Assembly: GCF_012933385.1 (NCBI RefSeq)
Contig: NZ_JABBPN010000014.1
Span: 55,501 to 119,500, forward strand
DNA: 64,000 nucleotides
Reading direction: 5' to 3'
Origin: Paenibacillus lemnae
Lineage (GTDB): Bacteria; Bacillota; Bacilli; Paenibacillales; Paenibacillaceae
The notes beneath the pieces are model-generated. The model did not search any database. It was not told where the DNA came from and saw nothing but the letters and a program-made list of their open reading frames with translations. The translations under genes were made by a program, and so were the position numbers. Positions 52,910-61,425 of this stretch are shown in pieces (position 1 is the first letter of the stretch; every line of letters begins with the position of its first letter).

Positions 52910-53611
52910 ATTAAAGTTACTAAGCACCAAACCATTTATCAGATGTCTTTTCTGCCCAGGATCTTTCCGGTGAATTGTTACTTTATTGAAGAAAATGACG
53001 GCCTGACTCTTATTGATGCCGGTATGCCATTTAGTTTCAGAGGAATTATTAGCGAGGCAGCACGAATTGGTAAGCCAATTCGCCGTATTGTACTTACTCA
53101 TGCACATGAGGATCATGTGGGTGCATTGGATGCACTTAAGAAAGAATTGCCAGATGTCATCGTATATATATCGGATCGAGATGCTTTGTTACTAGGGGGG
53201 GATGCATCTTTGCTCCCATCAGAACCGAATGTACCGATTCGCGGCAGTGTACCCAAAAAGCTAACAACCAAAGCCGACGTGTTGCTTCATGACGGAGATC
53301 GTATTGAGTCTTTGCTTGCTGTTCACGCACCTGGGCATACCCCGGGCTCGATGGCATTTCTCGACACTCGCAATCACATCCTTATCGCGGGAGACGCATT
53401 TCAGACTCGCGGCGGAATCGCGGTATCCGGCAGCATAAAACCATGGTTTCCTTTTCCAGCTTGGGCCACATGGCATAAGCCAACTGCATTGCAGAGTGCT
53501 AAGAAGCTGCTTGATCTTCATCCATCTGTACTTGCAGTCGGCCATGGCGAGATGCTTGAACATCCTTCAGATGACATGATCAAAGCCATCAGAGAGTGTG
53601 GAAGGGAGTAA
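52910..53611 (+). CDS. MBL-fold metallohydrolase (apparent ATT start)
   Basis: About 233 residues of the metallo-beta-lactamase fold. The HxHxDH zinc motif is THAHEDHVG (residues 63-71), later VHAPGHTPGSM, AGDAFQTRGG and VGHGE complete the metal ligands. Possible lactonase or glyoxalase-II-like activity; substrate unknown. A GTG at 52901 is in frame but overlaps the ribosome binding site itself (CGGAGGTGG). With ideal 8-nt spacing the start falls on ATT 52910. Five bases separate it from the TetR-type regulator gene, so they form an operon. Confidence 0.8.
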   Translation: MKVTKHQTIYQMSFLPRIFPVNCYFIEENDGLTLIDAGMPFSFRGIISEAARIGKPIRRIVLTHAHEDHVGALDALKKELPDVIVYISDRDALLLGGDASLLPSEPNVPIRGSVPKKLTTKADVLLHDGDRIESLLAVHAPGHTPGSMAFLDTRNHILIAGDAFQTRGGIAVSGSIKPWFPFPAWATWHKPTALQSAKKLLDLHPSVLAVGHGEMLEHPSDDMIKAIRECGRE

Positions 53612-53615
53612 TCAT

Positions 53616-54230
53616 ATGACAACTAGAAACAATATTAACTTAGATAAAATAATACAAGCAGCTGCAGAAATTATTGATGTACATGGACTAGAGAATTTAA
53701 CATTGAGTAATTTATCCCAAAAGTTAAAGATCCGTTCTCCGTCTCTGTATAATCATATCAAAGGATTACAGGATATTCGCAGGCTGCTCTCATTACATGG
53801 CTTGAAACAGCTTCTATCTGTCCTAACCCGTGCAGCGGTTGGCCGTTCCAGTGATGAAGCCATGCGGGAGATGGCTAAGGCTTATTTGAGATTTGCTCGC
53901 AAACATCCCGGATTGTATGAAGTTACCCACATGGCCCCTAGTCATAGTGACCATGATTTATACAAGACAGGTCAAGAAATCGTTGACTTGGTAACACAGG
54001 TGCTAGAGGCTTATCAGATGGAACCGACCGATACTATTCATATTGCAAGAGCATTTCGCAGCCAGCTGCATGGTTTTGCTTCACTGGAGCAAAGACGAGG
54101 ATTTGGCATGTCAGTGGATCTTGACGATAGCTTTATGCATATGATCGATACGTTATTAGCCGGTCTTCATGTTCGGTATCCTAAAGATGGACAGAGACCT
54201 TCAGCTCAATTCCAGACTGGACAATCGTGA
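53616..54230 (+). CDS. TetR-family regulator (WHG-domain type)
   Basis: 204 residues. The N-terminal helix-turn-helix shows DKIIQAAAEIIDVHGLENLT and SNLSQKLKIRSPSLYNHIKG. The C-terminal ligand domain includes RFARKHPGLYEVTHM, typical of the WHG group. Probably represses itself and the MBL-fold gene through the palindrome at 52842-52860. ATG 53616 is preceded by GGAAGGGAG. Confidence 0.87.
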   Translation: MTTRNNINLDKIIQAAAEIIDVHGLENLTLSNLSQKLKIRSPSLYNHIKGLQDIRRLLSLHGLKQLLSVLTRAAVGRSSDEAMREMAKAYLRFARKHPGLYEVTHMAPSHSDHDLYKTGQEIVDLVTQVLEAYQMEPTDTIHIARAFRSQLHGFASLEQRRGFGMSVDLDDSFMHMIDTLLAGLHVRYPKDGQRPSAQFQTGQS

Positions 54231-54359
54231 TGTGTGGTGGCTTCCGGAATATCCGCTGCTGCTGGTGCTAATGATTGAGGGCGTACTATCGCTTAGTACA
54301 ACAAAAAATATAGCATCATTATGAAAACATGGTACTATATGTAATAAGGGAGGGGGGCC

Positions 54360-54815
54360 ATGAGATTCGCACTTCTTCTGTTTTTACTGATGTTTGTTTT
54401 AACAAGTTGTAGTGGAGAGAATGGCGTTGAATTGGAAGGTGAGCACGTACAACGTGTTAATGCCACTTTTACATCTGGTCAATATGAGATGCTGGGTCAA
54501 GAAAGAAAATTAGGTATTATTTATGACGGTAGTGAAGTTTCACGATTCTACCTCGGCAAAACCCAGAAGTACATGTGGTATTTATGGGGAGATTCGAAAG
54601 AATTCCAAGGCACGTTCAAAGTCATTGCATCCCACCAAGACAATGATGAAAAACTGGAAGTTGTAAAAAAATCCTCTATTGGCGGTCCACTGAATGGTGC
54701 GGATGCACATATTCCATCGCAAATTTCTTTACCTGCTGAAGGTCAATGGAGACTTGACGCTTATGTAAATGATGTTCTTTTTGGGAGTATTGATGTGATG
54801 GTGCATGAAGGTTAG
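54360..54815 (+). CDS. Lipoprotein of unknown function
   Basis: 151 residues: hydrophobic signal with lipobox LTSC then SGEN. The mature domain is beta-rich, with KYMWYLWGDSKEFQGTFKV and a C-terminal EGQWRLDAYVNDVLFGSIDV, resembling surface lipoproteins of bacilli with an immunoglobulin-like sandwich. No enzymatic motif. RBS AGGGAGGGGGGCC before ATG. Ends in a terminator. Confidence 0.75.
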   Translation: MRFALLLFLLMFVLTSCSGENGVELEGEHVQRVNATFTSGQYEMLGQERKLGIIYDGSEVSRFYLGKTQKYMWYLWGDSKEFQGTFKVIASHQDNDEKLEVVKKSSIGGPLNGADAHIPSQISLPAEGQWRLDAYVNDVLFGSIDVMVHEG

Positions 54816-54856
54816 GATTGATTAAGATATAAGAAAGAGATGCTTCCTCTTCGTGA

Positions 54857-54882
54857 AAAGCTGCTATGTTAGCAGCTTTTTG
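54857..54882 (+). terminator. Terminator
   Basis: AAAGCTGCTA, TGT loop, TAGCAGCTTT, then TTG. Confidence 0.83.
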
Positions 54883-54989
54883 TTATTTATGCTGCTTTGT
54901 CAGTCATTGATCCCAATTGCTTAGTTGACTGAACATTCAATCATCATTTATTGTTAAGTCAAACCTAACAAATACTGGAAAGGAGTCAG

Positions 54990-55226
54990 ATGGATTTAAG
55001 CTATTCAACCTATGGAAGCGGGTCTGTCATGGTTCTCATTCATAGCGGTGAAGTGGATTCAAGGGTTTGGCTGGAACTCATTCCGCTGCTCGCCAGAACA
55101 TACCGCGTAGTAATCTTCGATGCCCGAGGCACAGGGTTCTCTCCAGCACCTTCAGAACCTATTAATTTAGTCGCAGACTTGCTTGGGTTATTGGATCATC
55201 TGAAGTTTAATAAGGTAACCTGCACA
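54990..55226 (+). pseudogene. Truncated alpha/beta-hydrolase (N-terminal fragment)
   Basis: About 77 residues match the beginning of an alpha/beta-hydrolase: YGSGSVMVLIHSGEVDSRVW (oxyanion region), RTYRVVIFDARGTGFS and LLGLLDHLKFNKVTC. The protein should continue with the GxSxG nucleophile elbow, but the frame instead runs into unrelated sequence. It keeps a good ribosome binding site (AAAGGAG) and ATG. The active site is absent, so it cannot be a working hydrolase. The frame joins that of the membrane protein downstream without a stop. Confidence 0.75.
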
Positions 55227-55319
55227 CACAATACTTCACCCGAGTTTTTACGGAGTGGCAAAGCTACGAGCTCCTCTGGCCTCAGCCGCCAGAGATACAA
55301 CGATTGGAGAAGATCGGTG

Positions 55320-55883
55320 ATGAGCCAGTTTAGAGATCACAAATGGATGATTGGTTGTATTGTCATGACTATTACCCTGCTTATAACTGCAATAAGTAAT
55401 GCTGCGTTACATAAACAAGTCAATGAACTTAAGAAGGAGTCCGTTGAAAGTTATAATGCTGAATGGTATCAATTATATCGCTTAACTGAAATGCTGGATA
55501 AATACTACATCGAGAATAATTTCGAGAACCCGGTAAGATATCAACTGCTCGTCAATCAGACGGCTTATCATTTTACGGGAAGGGCCGATGACTTATCAGT
55601 AAATATGAGGAATCTGCTCGTGCTGGCCTATGATCCATTGTTCTCTGATTTATCTCGTGAGCAAGGTCCATTAAACAAAAAGGAAACATCTCGATTGTTC
55701 GAGGAAATAAATGATGACATCAAGCTGATTAGCGGTATTATCATCGAAATGCGAGAAGATGAGAAGGAGAAATTGCTGGATCCCACTTCATCGGAGTTTG
55801 TGAAAATAAGTTCTCAGGCTCAAGATGCGTATTATCAATATATAAAATTAGTGGATGATTATTTTAAAAACAATCATAACTGA
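55320..55883 (+). CDS. Membrane protein of unknown function, fused in frame to a hydrolase fragment
   Basis: 187 residues from ATG 55320: SQFRDHKWMIGCIVMTITLL with one membrane helix, then a large helical extracytoplasmic region rich in charged residues. No known domain recognised. GGAG at 55306 is the weak natural ribosome binding site. The open frame extends upstream to 54990 with no stop, producing a possible 297-residue chimera. The intervening 55227-55319 probably is the gene's former leader. Confidence 0.6.
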   Translation: MSQFRDHKWMIGCIVMTITLLITAISNAALHKQVNELKKESVESYNAEWYQLYRLTEMLDKYYIENNFENPVRYQLLVNQTAYHFTGRADDLSVNMRNLLVLAYDPLFSDLSREQGPLNKKETSRLFEEINDDIKLISGIIIEMREDEKEKLLDPTSSEFVKISSQAQDAYYQYIKLVDDYFKNNHN

Positions 55884-55908
55884 AATGCTTGCAAAGTGAG
55901 GGAGAATA

Positions 55909-56247
55909 TTGCTCAAAAAACTGTCATTGATACCTCTCAATTTCATTATGATGTTAGTTTGGTTTTACTGGTATCGACTAGTGTACTGGTGTATGGAAGG
56001 ATATGTTCCATTAGGGTGGATAGTCGGCAGTCTTCTACTTGTTGTATCTACTTGGATTGTCAGTAATATCATGATTATTAAACACTTTAGACTTCCATGG
56101 TTTCAATCTGTGTTGATCATAACCCTAACCATTCTATTCATGTATGTTGACCCCTTGGTCAAACCTATTTATACAAAAGAGATTGACGACCATGCAATGC
56201 TGCAATCATTTAAAATCTTAAGATATTTTGGAGACTATATAGATTGA
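55909..56247 (+). CDS. Small membrane protein, unknown function
   Basis: 112 residues with three hydrophobic segments (LIPLNFIMMLVWFYWYRLVY; GWIVGSLLLVVSTWIVSNIM; SVLIITLTILFMYVDPLV) and an acidic C-terminal tail. Not recognised. TTG start after GAGGGAGAATA, 25 nt after the preceding stop, so it is likely in one unit with the membrane protein upstream. Confidence 0.6.
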   Translation: MLKKLSLIPLNFIMMLVWFYWYRLVYWCMEGYVPLGWIVGSLLLVVSTWIVSNIMIIKHFRLPWFQSVLIITLTILFMYVDPLVKPIYTKEIDDHAMLQSFKILRYFGDYID

Positions 56248-56348
56248 AAATAAAACAGCGATCAGAAGATGGTTCTCAATCGAAGTGAACCTGTATGTAA
56301 TTTTTAAGTTCATCCTATATAGAAGTTTTATAATTCGGAGGTTGGAGA

Positions 56349-56915
56349 ATGGAACTTATATTTATCCGGCATGGTCATGGAGAACATCTCAAAGATTATC
56401 CAAATCGCTTAAATACGATGCATCCGAGCCTTACGGATTACGGAAAATATCAGGTAACACAGCTGCGGAATGAAATTAGAATAAATCCTGATGATTTAGT
56501 TCTTGTAAGTCCGACAAAACGCACGATAGAGACGGCTGCAATATTAAAAAATGATATGGACTTCATTATTTCCCCATTGGTTGGTCCAAGGATGTTTCCA
56601 CAAAACCCCGAATTTCCAATTTTAGCATGTGACCACATCTTATCTAAATCAGAAATCTCAAATTTGTATGGAGTTAATAACATTATGGATTACGATTTGG
56701 ACTGCTGGGTAGAAGGGATTAATAGGATCGAACAAGATCTTTTTGAAGTTTATGCTCAGCATTTATTGGATTGGATCGTTGGGGAAAGCTATAATAAAAC
56801 ATTCATTATTTCACATGATGGAACGATAACCAACTATCGGATACTGCTTGGAGAAAAGAGATTAACCCGAAAAGATTTTCTCGGTGAAGCTGGGATATAT
56901 CGAATAAATTTGTAG
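56349..56915 (+). CDS. Histidine phosphatase family protein
   Basis: 188 residues of the phosphoglycerate-mutase-like superfamily. The phospho-histidine motif is FIRHGHGEH (H8 in the RHG triplet), then LVSPTKRTIETA and the second catalytic His in FIISHDGTITNY. Likely a small-molecule or protein phosphatase; substrate unknown. ATG after GGAGGTTGGAGA. The next gene follows 19 nt later. Confidence 0.87.
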   Translation: MELIFIRHGHGEHLKDYPNRLNTMHPSLTDYGKYQVTQLRNEIRINPDDLVLVSPTKRTIETAAILKNDMDFIISPLVGPRMFPQNPEFPILACDHILSKSEISNLYGVNNIMDYDLDCWVEGINRIEQDLFEVYAQHLLDWIVGESYNKTFIISHDGTITNYRILLGEKRLTRKDFLGEAGIYRINL

Positions 56916-56934
56916 TCTGGGAGGTCATTGCTTC

Positions 56935-57177
56935 TTGAAATTTGAACTTGGTCGCTGCTTGCTGAATGAACGATTGATGGAAGCTGAAAAGTCAGCGGAA
57001 TGGCTGGCAGACGAATTGCGATTGAACCCGAAACGAATTTACGACTTTATAGAAAATAAAAGAGTGATGCCGCTCAAAATGGCCATATCGATTGCTGATA
57101 CCATTCGTTGTGATGTGGGTGCCTTGTATGAATTAATCCCGAACAGAATCGAACAGGAAATTGTACCACGTCTATAA
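56935..57177 (+). CDS. Small XRE-family HTH regulator
   Basis: 80 residues forming a Cro/CI-type helix-turn-helix: EWLADELRLNPKRIYDFIEN followed by KMAISIADTIRCDVGALYEL. TTG start after GGGAGG (10-nt spacing). It follows the histidine phosphatase, possibly co-transcribed. Target genes unknown. The stop codon falls inside the left flanking direct repeat of the MITE-like element. Confidence 0.7.
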   Translation: MKFELGRCLLNERLMEAEKSAEWLADELRLNPKRIYDFIENKRVMPLKMAISIADTIRCDVGALYELIPNRIEQEIVPRL

Positions 57178-57189
57178 AATCTCATGTTA

Positions 57190-57422
57190 TATAGACTGAA
57201 CTAAAGAATAAACCCTTCTATAGCGGAGGTGACAAGTGATTCTGGAGAAGCGCTAGCGTCCGCCTAAAAGCTTTCCGCAGGAAAGCTAGCATCGAAAGCA
57301 TAAGCTCTGCCTCCAAAATGCCACCATAGATTATAATTTCAAGCATTTTGGAGGCAACAGCGGTCGTAAGAACACTTGCCATCGCAGCCATCCAGAACGG
57401 TAATTTTTAACTTCAGTCTATA
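57190..57422. mobile_element. MITE-like palindromic element 2
   Basis: 233 bp, non-coding, with perfect 11-bp terminal inverted repeats TATAGACTGAA (57190-57200) and TTCAGTCTATA (57412-57422). Inside are a perfect 14-bp inverted repeat TGCCTCCAAAATGC (57308-57321) / 57343-57356, an AGCTTTCC/GGAAAGCT hairpin (57269-57287) and a CGCTAGCG palindrome. A 15-bp direct repeat with one mismatch, GTCTATAAAAYCTCA, straddles the ends (57170-57184 and 57416-57430). It fills most of the 348-base gap between genes. Confidence 0.7.
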
Positions 57423-57490
57423 AAACCTCAAAATTAGCGTATCTGCGTCAATATCTTGTTATGTCCCGTTTCCTCCATAGGCTTTACAAT

Positions 57491-57504
57491 AGAAAACGTA
57501 AACA
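57491..57504 (+). promoter_or_regulatory. Weak cre-like site before the GH3 gene
   Basis: AGAAAACGTAAACA differs from the cre consensus TGWAANCGNTNWCA at two positions. It sits between a TACAAT (57485-57490) and the ribosome binding site. Suggestive of CcpA control, not firm. Confidence 0.4.
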
Positions 57505-57525
57505 ATACCAATTGGAGGGAATAGC

Positions 57526-60312
57526 GTGAACACCATAACGACACAGGTACCATCTCAGGCATTCGCGGACTTCTGCCGCAAAGCGGCTACAGAGGGAGCT
57601 GTACTGCTCCAAAATCACGACCAGGTCCTTCCGATCAAACAGGGCGAGAGAATCTCGGTTTTTGGCCGCTCGCAGATCGATTATTACCGCAGCGGTACTG
57701 GATCTGGCGGCAGCGTCAACGTTGCATATACGACCAATCTATTGAACGGATTGCGTGGCAAGCCGCAGGTTAAGGTTAATGAGCTGTTGGCTGGTGTCTA
57801 TGAGGACTGGCTCAAGGAAAATCCATTTGATAATGGCGGTGGCGCTTGGGCAGCCGAGCCTTGGCATCAGCAGGAGATGCCGCTCACGAACGATACCGTG
57901 ATGGAAGCCCGCAGCAAGTCCGACAAAGCCATTATCGTTATTGGCCGAACCGCTGGCGAGGACCAGGATAATGCGCATGCACCGGGCAGCTATTTGTTAA
58001 CATCGGACGAACTGGCGATGATTTCTGCGGTAACGGCTCATTTCGACCGTACAGTAGTTGTACTGAATGTGTCTAACATTATTGATATGAGCTGGCTGAA
58101 CGATACTGAGCACAAACACCCGATCCAGGGCGTCATCTATGCTTGGCAGGGTGGGATAGAGGGCGGGAATGCCATCGCCGATCTGTTGGTCGGGGATGCC
58201 GTACCGAGCGGCAAGCTGACGGATACGATTGCTTACACAATCGAAGATTACCCTTCGACAGCGAACTACGGCAGTGACACGAAAAATCTGTATCAGGAGG
58301 ATATTTACGTCGGCTACCGATTTTTTGAGACGTTCTGTCCAGAGCGTGTACAGTATCCTTTTGGCTACGGCCAGTCATATACAACGTTTCAGATAGATGC
58401 TGTTCAAGGAAGTGTGATCCACGAAGGTGGTAACGATATCATTCAGGTGGAAGCTGTCATCACAAATACCGGAACAACATACGCAGGCAAAGAAGTGTTC
58501 CAGGTCTATGTAGAAGCACCTCAGGGCAAGCTCGGCAAACCGGCCCGGGTACTTGCCGGCTTCGTCAAGTCAAGCGAGCTGCAGCCTGGCGCTGCAGAGC
58601 AAGTTACCGTGCGCTTCAGCGCAGATGCCTTAGGATCCTATGACGATAGCGGCGTGACCGGACATCGATCAGCTTATGTTCTCGAAGCGGGAACTTATCG
58701 ATTCTATGCAGGGTGTAGTGTCCGAGAGACGGTGCATGTTGAGCTGGACGGACAAGCAGGCTATGAGGTCGAGACGCTTCGGGTCCTGGATCAGCTGCAG
58801 GAAGCGATGGCACCAACCGAAGGTTTCACCCGCATCGTGCCAGGTGAGCGCAAGCCGAACGGTACCTACGAGTTGACCTATGAAGAGGTACCCACTCGTC
58901 AGGTTGATATGGCGAAGCGTGTGGAAGCAGGCATGCCTGCTGAGATTAAACAGACTGGCGACCAAGGTTACAAGTTGAAGGATGTACATGAAGGCCGTGT
59001 TTCTCTTGAAACTTTCATTGCTCAGCTTGATGACGAAGATCTCGCTGCCATCGTCCGGGGCGAGGGCATGAGCAGCCCGCTTGTCACGCCAGGCACGGCC
59101 TCAGCCTTCGGCGGAGTGAGCGAGCAGCTTCTACATTACGGTGTGCCTATTGCCTGTACCGCAGACGGCCCGTCCGGTATCCGGATGGACAGCGGACATC
59201 TGGCTACACAGGTGCCCATTGGTACACTGCTGGCAGCCAGTTGGAACTCCGAGCTGGTGGAGACTCTCTATGAATGGGAAGGGCAGGAGATGCTGTATTA
59301 CCGTATCGATGCACTGCTCGGTCCTGGCATGAATATTCGACGGCATCCGTTAAACGGTCGTAACTTTGAGTATTTTTCCGAGGATCCACTCCTCACTGGT
59401 GCGATGGCGAGTGCCTCCGTACGCGGCATTATGCACGGTGGCGCACATGCGACGCTCAAGCACTATGCCTGCAATAACCAGGAGCATCAACGCCATTATG
59501 TAGATGCTGTCGTCTCGGAACGAGCGCTGCGGGAGATCTATCTCAAGGGCTTCGAAATCGCGGTTAAGGACAGCGGAGCGACCTGTATCATGACAGCCTA
59601 TAACCCGATTAACGGACACTGGTCTGCGTCCAACTACGATCTAAACACCACGATCCTGCGGGGTGAGTGGGGCTTCACGGGAATTGTCATGACAGACTGG
59701 TGGGCCAAAATGAATGATCCGGTACAGGGCGGCCAGCATGACGAGAAGAACACTGCGGCCATGGTGCGGGCACAGAATGATCTGTATATGGTGGTACAGA
59801 ATTACGGCGCCCAGTTCAATGTCATGGACGACAATACGATTCAAAGTCTGGCCAGCGGCGGGGTCACACGTGGCGAGCTGCAGCGTGCCGCCAGCAACAT
59901 CTGCCGCTTCCTCATGGCAGCACCGGTATTTGCGCGCGAACCCCAGGCGGAACCGCCATTGCTGAAGCTGACAGCTTCTAGTGTATCGAGTGCGACTCAT
60001 GTACAGACCTTGGAAGGCGAGGGACAAATCTCCCCAGATGGGACGGGGCCTGTCACGATCCGCGTGGAAGAAGCCGGTATTTACCGACTCGTCGTCAAAG
60101 TCAAATCCGATGCCCTTCGCTGGGCCCAATGTGCTTGCAACGTCTACCTTAATGAAGAATTGCTGACAACCGTACAGACCAGCGGTACCGAGGGACGCTG
60201 GCTGCAGCAGCGCTTGGGCAAGGTTGAGCTCGGACAGGGATTGTACGAGATGAGAATGGATTTTGTGAAGCCAGGGCTGGAGCTGGATTGGATTGCTTTT
60301 AAAAAGGAGTAG
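57526..60312 (+). CDS. GH3-family beta-glucosidase with permuted domain order
   Basis: 928 residues. The usual GH3 C-terminal part comes first: EGAVLLQNHDQVLPI, ERISVFGRSQ, and a fibronectin-III-like block with YPFGYGQSYTTF and GKEVFQVYVEAP (to about residue 370). The (beta/alpha)8 barrel follows (about 480-800): CTADGPSGIRMDSG, GPGMNIRRHPLNGRNFEYFS, LKHYACNNQEH and the catalytic Asp in IVMTDWW. A C-terminal beta-sandwich resembling a carbohydrate-binding module ends the protein. No signal peptide, so cytoplasmic. GTG start after TTGGAGGGA. Cleaves beta-glucosides or related sugars. Confidence 0.87.
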   Translation: MNTITTQVPSQAFADFCRKAATEGAVLLQNHDQVLPIKQGERISVFGRSQIDYYRSGTGSGGSVNVAYTTNLLNGLRGKPQVKVNELLAGVYEDWLKENPFDNGGGAWAAEPWHQQEMPLTNDTVMEARSKSDKAIIVIGRTAGEDQDNAHAPGSYLLTSDELAMISAVTAHFDRTVVVLNVSNIIDMSWLNDTEHKHPIQGVIYAWQGGIEGGNAIADLLVGDAVPSGKLTDTIAYTIEDYPSTANYGSDTKNLYQEDIYVGYRFFETFCPERVQYPFGYGQSYTTFQIDAVQGSVIHEGGNDIIQVEAVITNTGTTYAGKEVFQVYVEAPQGKLGKPARVLAGFVKSSELQPGAAEQVTVRFSADALGSYDDSGVTGHRSAYVLEAGTYRFYAGCSVRETVHVELDGQAGYEVETLRVLDQLQEAMAPTEGFTRIVPGERKPNGTYELTYEEVPTRQVDMAKRVEAGMPAEIKQTGDQGYKLKDVHEGRVSLETFIAQLDDEDLAAIVRGEGMSSPLVTPGTASAFGGVSEQLLHYGVPIACTADGPSGIRMDSGHLATQVPIGTLLAASWNSELVETLYEWEGQEMLYYRIDALLGPGMNIRRHPLNGRNFEYFSEDPLLTGAMASASVRGIMHGGAHATLKHYACNNQEHQRHYVDAVVSERALREIYLKGFEIAVKDSGATCIMTAYNPINGHWSASNYDLNTTILRGEWGFTGIVMTDWWAKMNDPVQGGQHDEKNTAAMVRAQNDLYMVVQNYGAQFNVMDDNTIQSLASGGVTRGELQRAASNICRFLMAAPVFAREPQAEPPLLKLTASSVSSATHVQTLEGEGQISPDGTGPVTIRVEEAGIYRLVVKVKSDALRWAQCACNVYLNEELLTTVQTSGTEGRWLQQRLGKVELGQGLYEMRMDFVKPGLELDWIAFKKE

Positions 60313-60446
60313 AGCAGCTCGGCTCGATCACGATATGAAACAAGACCGTTACCTAAGCGAACATTATTGTTGAATGCAATTCAAGGGCTGCGATCAGAGG
60401 ATGAGAACTCTGCCATCCAAACGAAAATGGATAAGTTTTATGATGA

Positions 60447-60476
60447 GAAGGCTTCGTTTTTCAGAAGCCTTTTTTG
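60447..60476 (+). terminator. Terminator
   Basis: AAGGCTTC, short loop, GAAGCCTT, then TTTTTG. The 134 nt between the GH3 stop and this hairpin contain no gene that I can support. Confidence 0.82.
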
Positions 60477-60529
60477 TTTATCGAGTTTGAGATCTGTCTA
60501 CCTATATAGAAAGAATGGAGGAGAGTAAT

Positions 60530-61213
60530 ATGTGCGGAAGATTTACTTTGACGAGTGATCTAGAAGAGATCCAGTTGGCTTTTGATATAGACAAAATAAA
60601 TGTTGACGTTCAGCCTCGTTATAATATTGCACCATCACAGACCGTGGCTGTGATCCACGGCAGCAGCGGCCATAGGGTTCTGGAGGGATACAGATGGGGT
60701 CTCGTTCCTTTTTGGGCGAAAGATAAAAAGATTGGATACAAGACGATCAATGCACGGGCTGAAACTGTTCAGAAAAAGCCTGCATTTCGTCACCTTATTG
60801 AAAGAAATCGGATTATAATTCCTAGCGATGGGTTTTACGAATGGAAGCGGGAAGGGAAACGCAATAAACAACCCTATCGTTTTCAAATCAAGTCAAAAGG
60901 TCTATACGCATTTGCAGGACTTTACGATGAATGGAAAAGTCCAGAGGGAGAAGTGCTAAAAAGCTGTACCATCATAACGACTGCAGCGAACAAAGTTGTC
61001 GGACAAATTCATGATCGCATGCCGGTGATTCTTAATCAGAACGGTGTTAATGCCTGGCTGGATCCAGAATTTACAGACAAACAGCAATTACAAGATCTCT
61101 TAATTCCCTACCCCGATGATCTCATGGTATCTTACCCCGTATCTAAAGATGTTGGAAATGTGAAAAATACCAATGCAGAACTGATTAAGGAAGTAACACT
61201 TAACTCTAAATAG
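60530..61213 (+). CDS. SOS response-associated peptidase (SRAP/YedK/HMCES family)
   Basis: 227 residues. The catalytic Cys2 directly follows the start Met (MCGRFTL), and RYNIAPSQTVAV, NARAETVQKKPAFRHL, GFYEWKREG and the His in IHDRMPVIL match the family. These proteins cross-link to abasic sites in single-stranded DNA and shield them. The upstream in-frame ATG would hide Cys2, so ATG 60530 (6 nt after GGAGGAG) must be the start. From the stop to 61425 nothing is supported. Confidence 0.93.
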   Translation: MCGRFTLTSDLEEIQLAFDIDKINVDVQPRYNIAPSQTVAVIHGSSGHRVLEGYRWGLVPFWAKDKKIGYKTINARAETVQKKPAFRHLIERNRIIIPSDGFYEWKREGKRNKQPYRFQIKSKGLYAFAGLYDEWKSPEGEVLKSCTIITTAANKVVGQIHDRMPVILNQNGVNAWLDPEFTDKQQLQDLLIPYPDDLMVSYPVSKDVGNVKNTNAELIKEVTLNSK

Positions 61214-61425
61214 GCTAACGGTGGCAGCTGACATTGATGCTGTTATCCTTGCAAAGGAAAATATCCGCAACAGTGATACAGCTTCTTAGGTTCATTTTTT
61301 AATTTGAGCATTTTGCATAATTTTAATTTCGACGTAAAGACAGCAGGATTCACTCGGATCAAAGCGGATCCGGTGGCTTCATTTTAAAAATGGACAGACC
61401 TGCAGAATTTTGCCGTTAACATTTT

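Noticed and set aside
60313..60446. Open reading stretch between GH3 and its terminator, reading like LLNAIQGLRSEDENSA
   Set aside because: No start codon or ribosome binding site, and it continues through the terminator hairpin; at most an old remnant.
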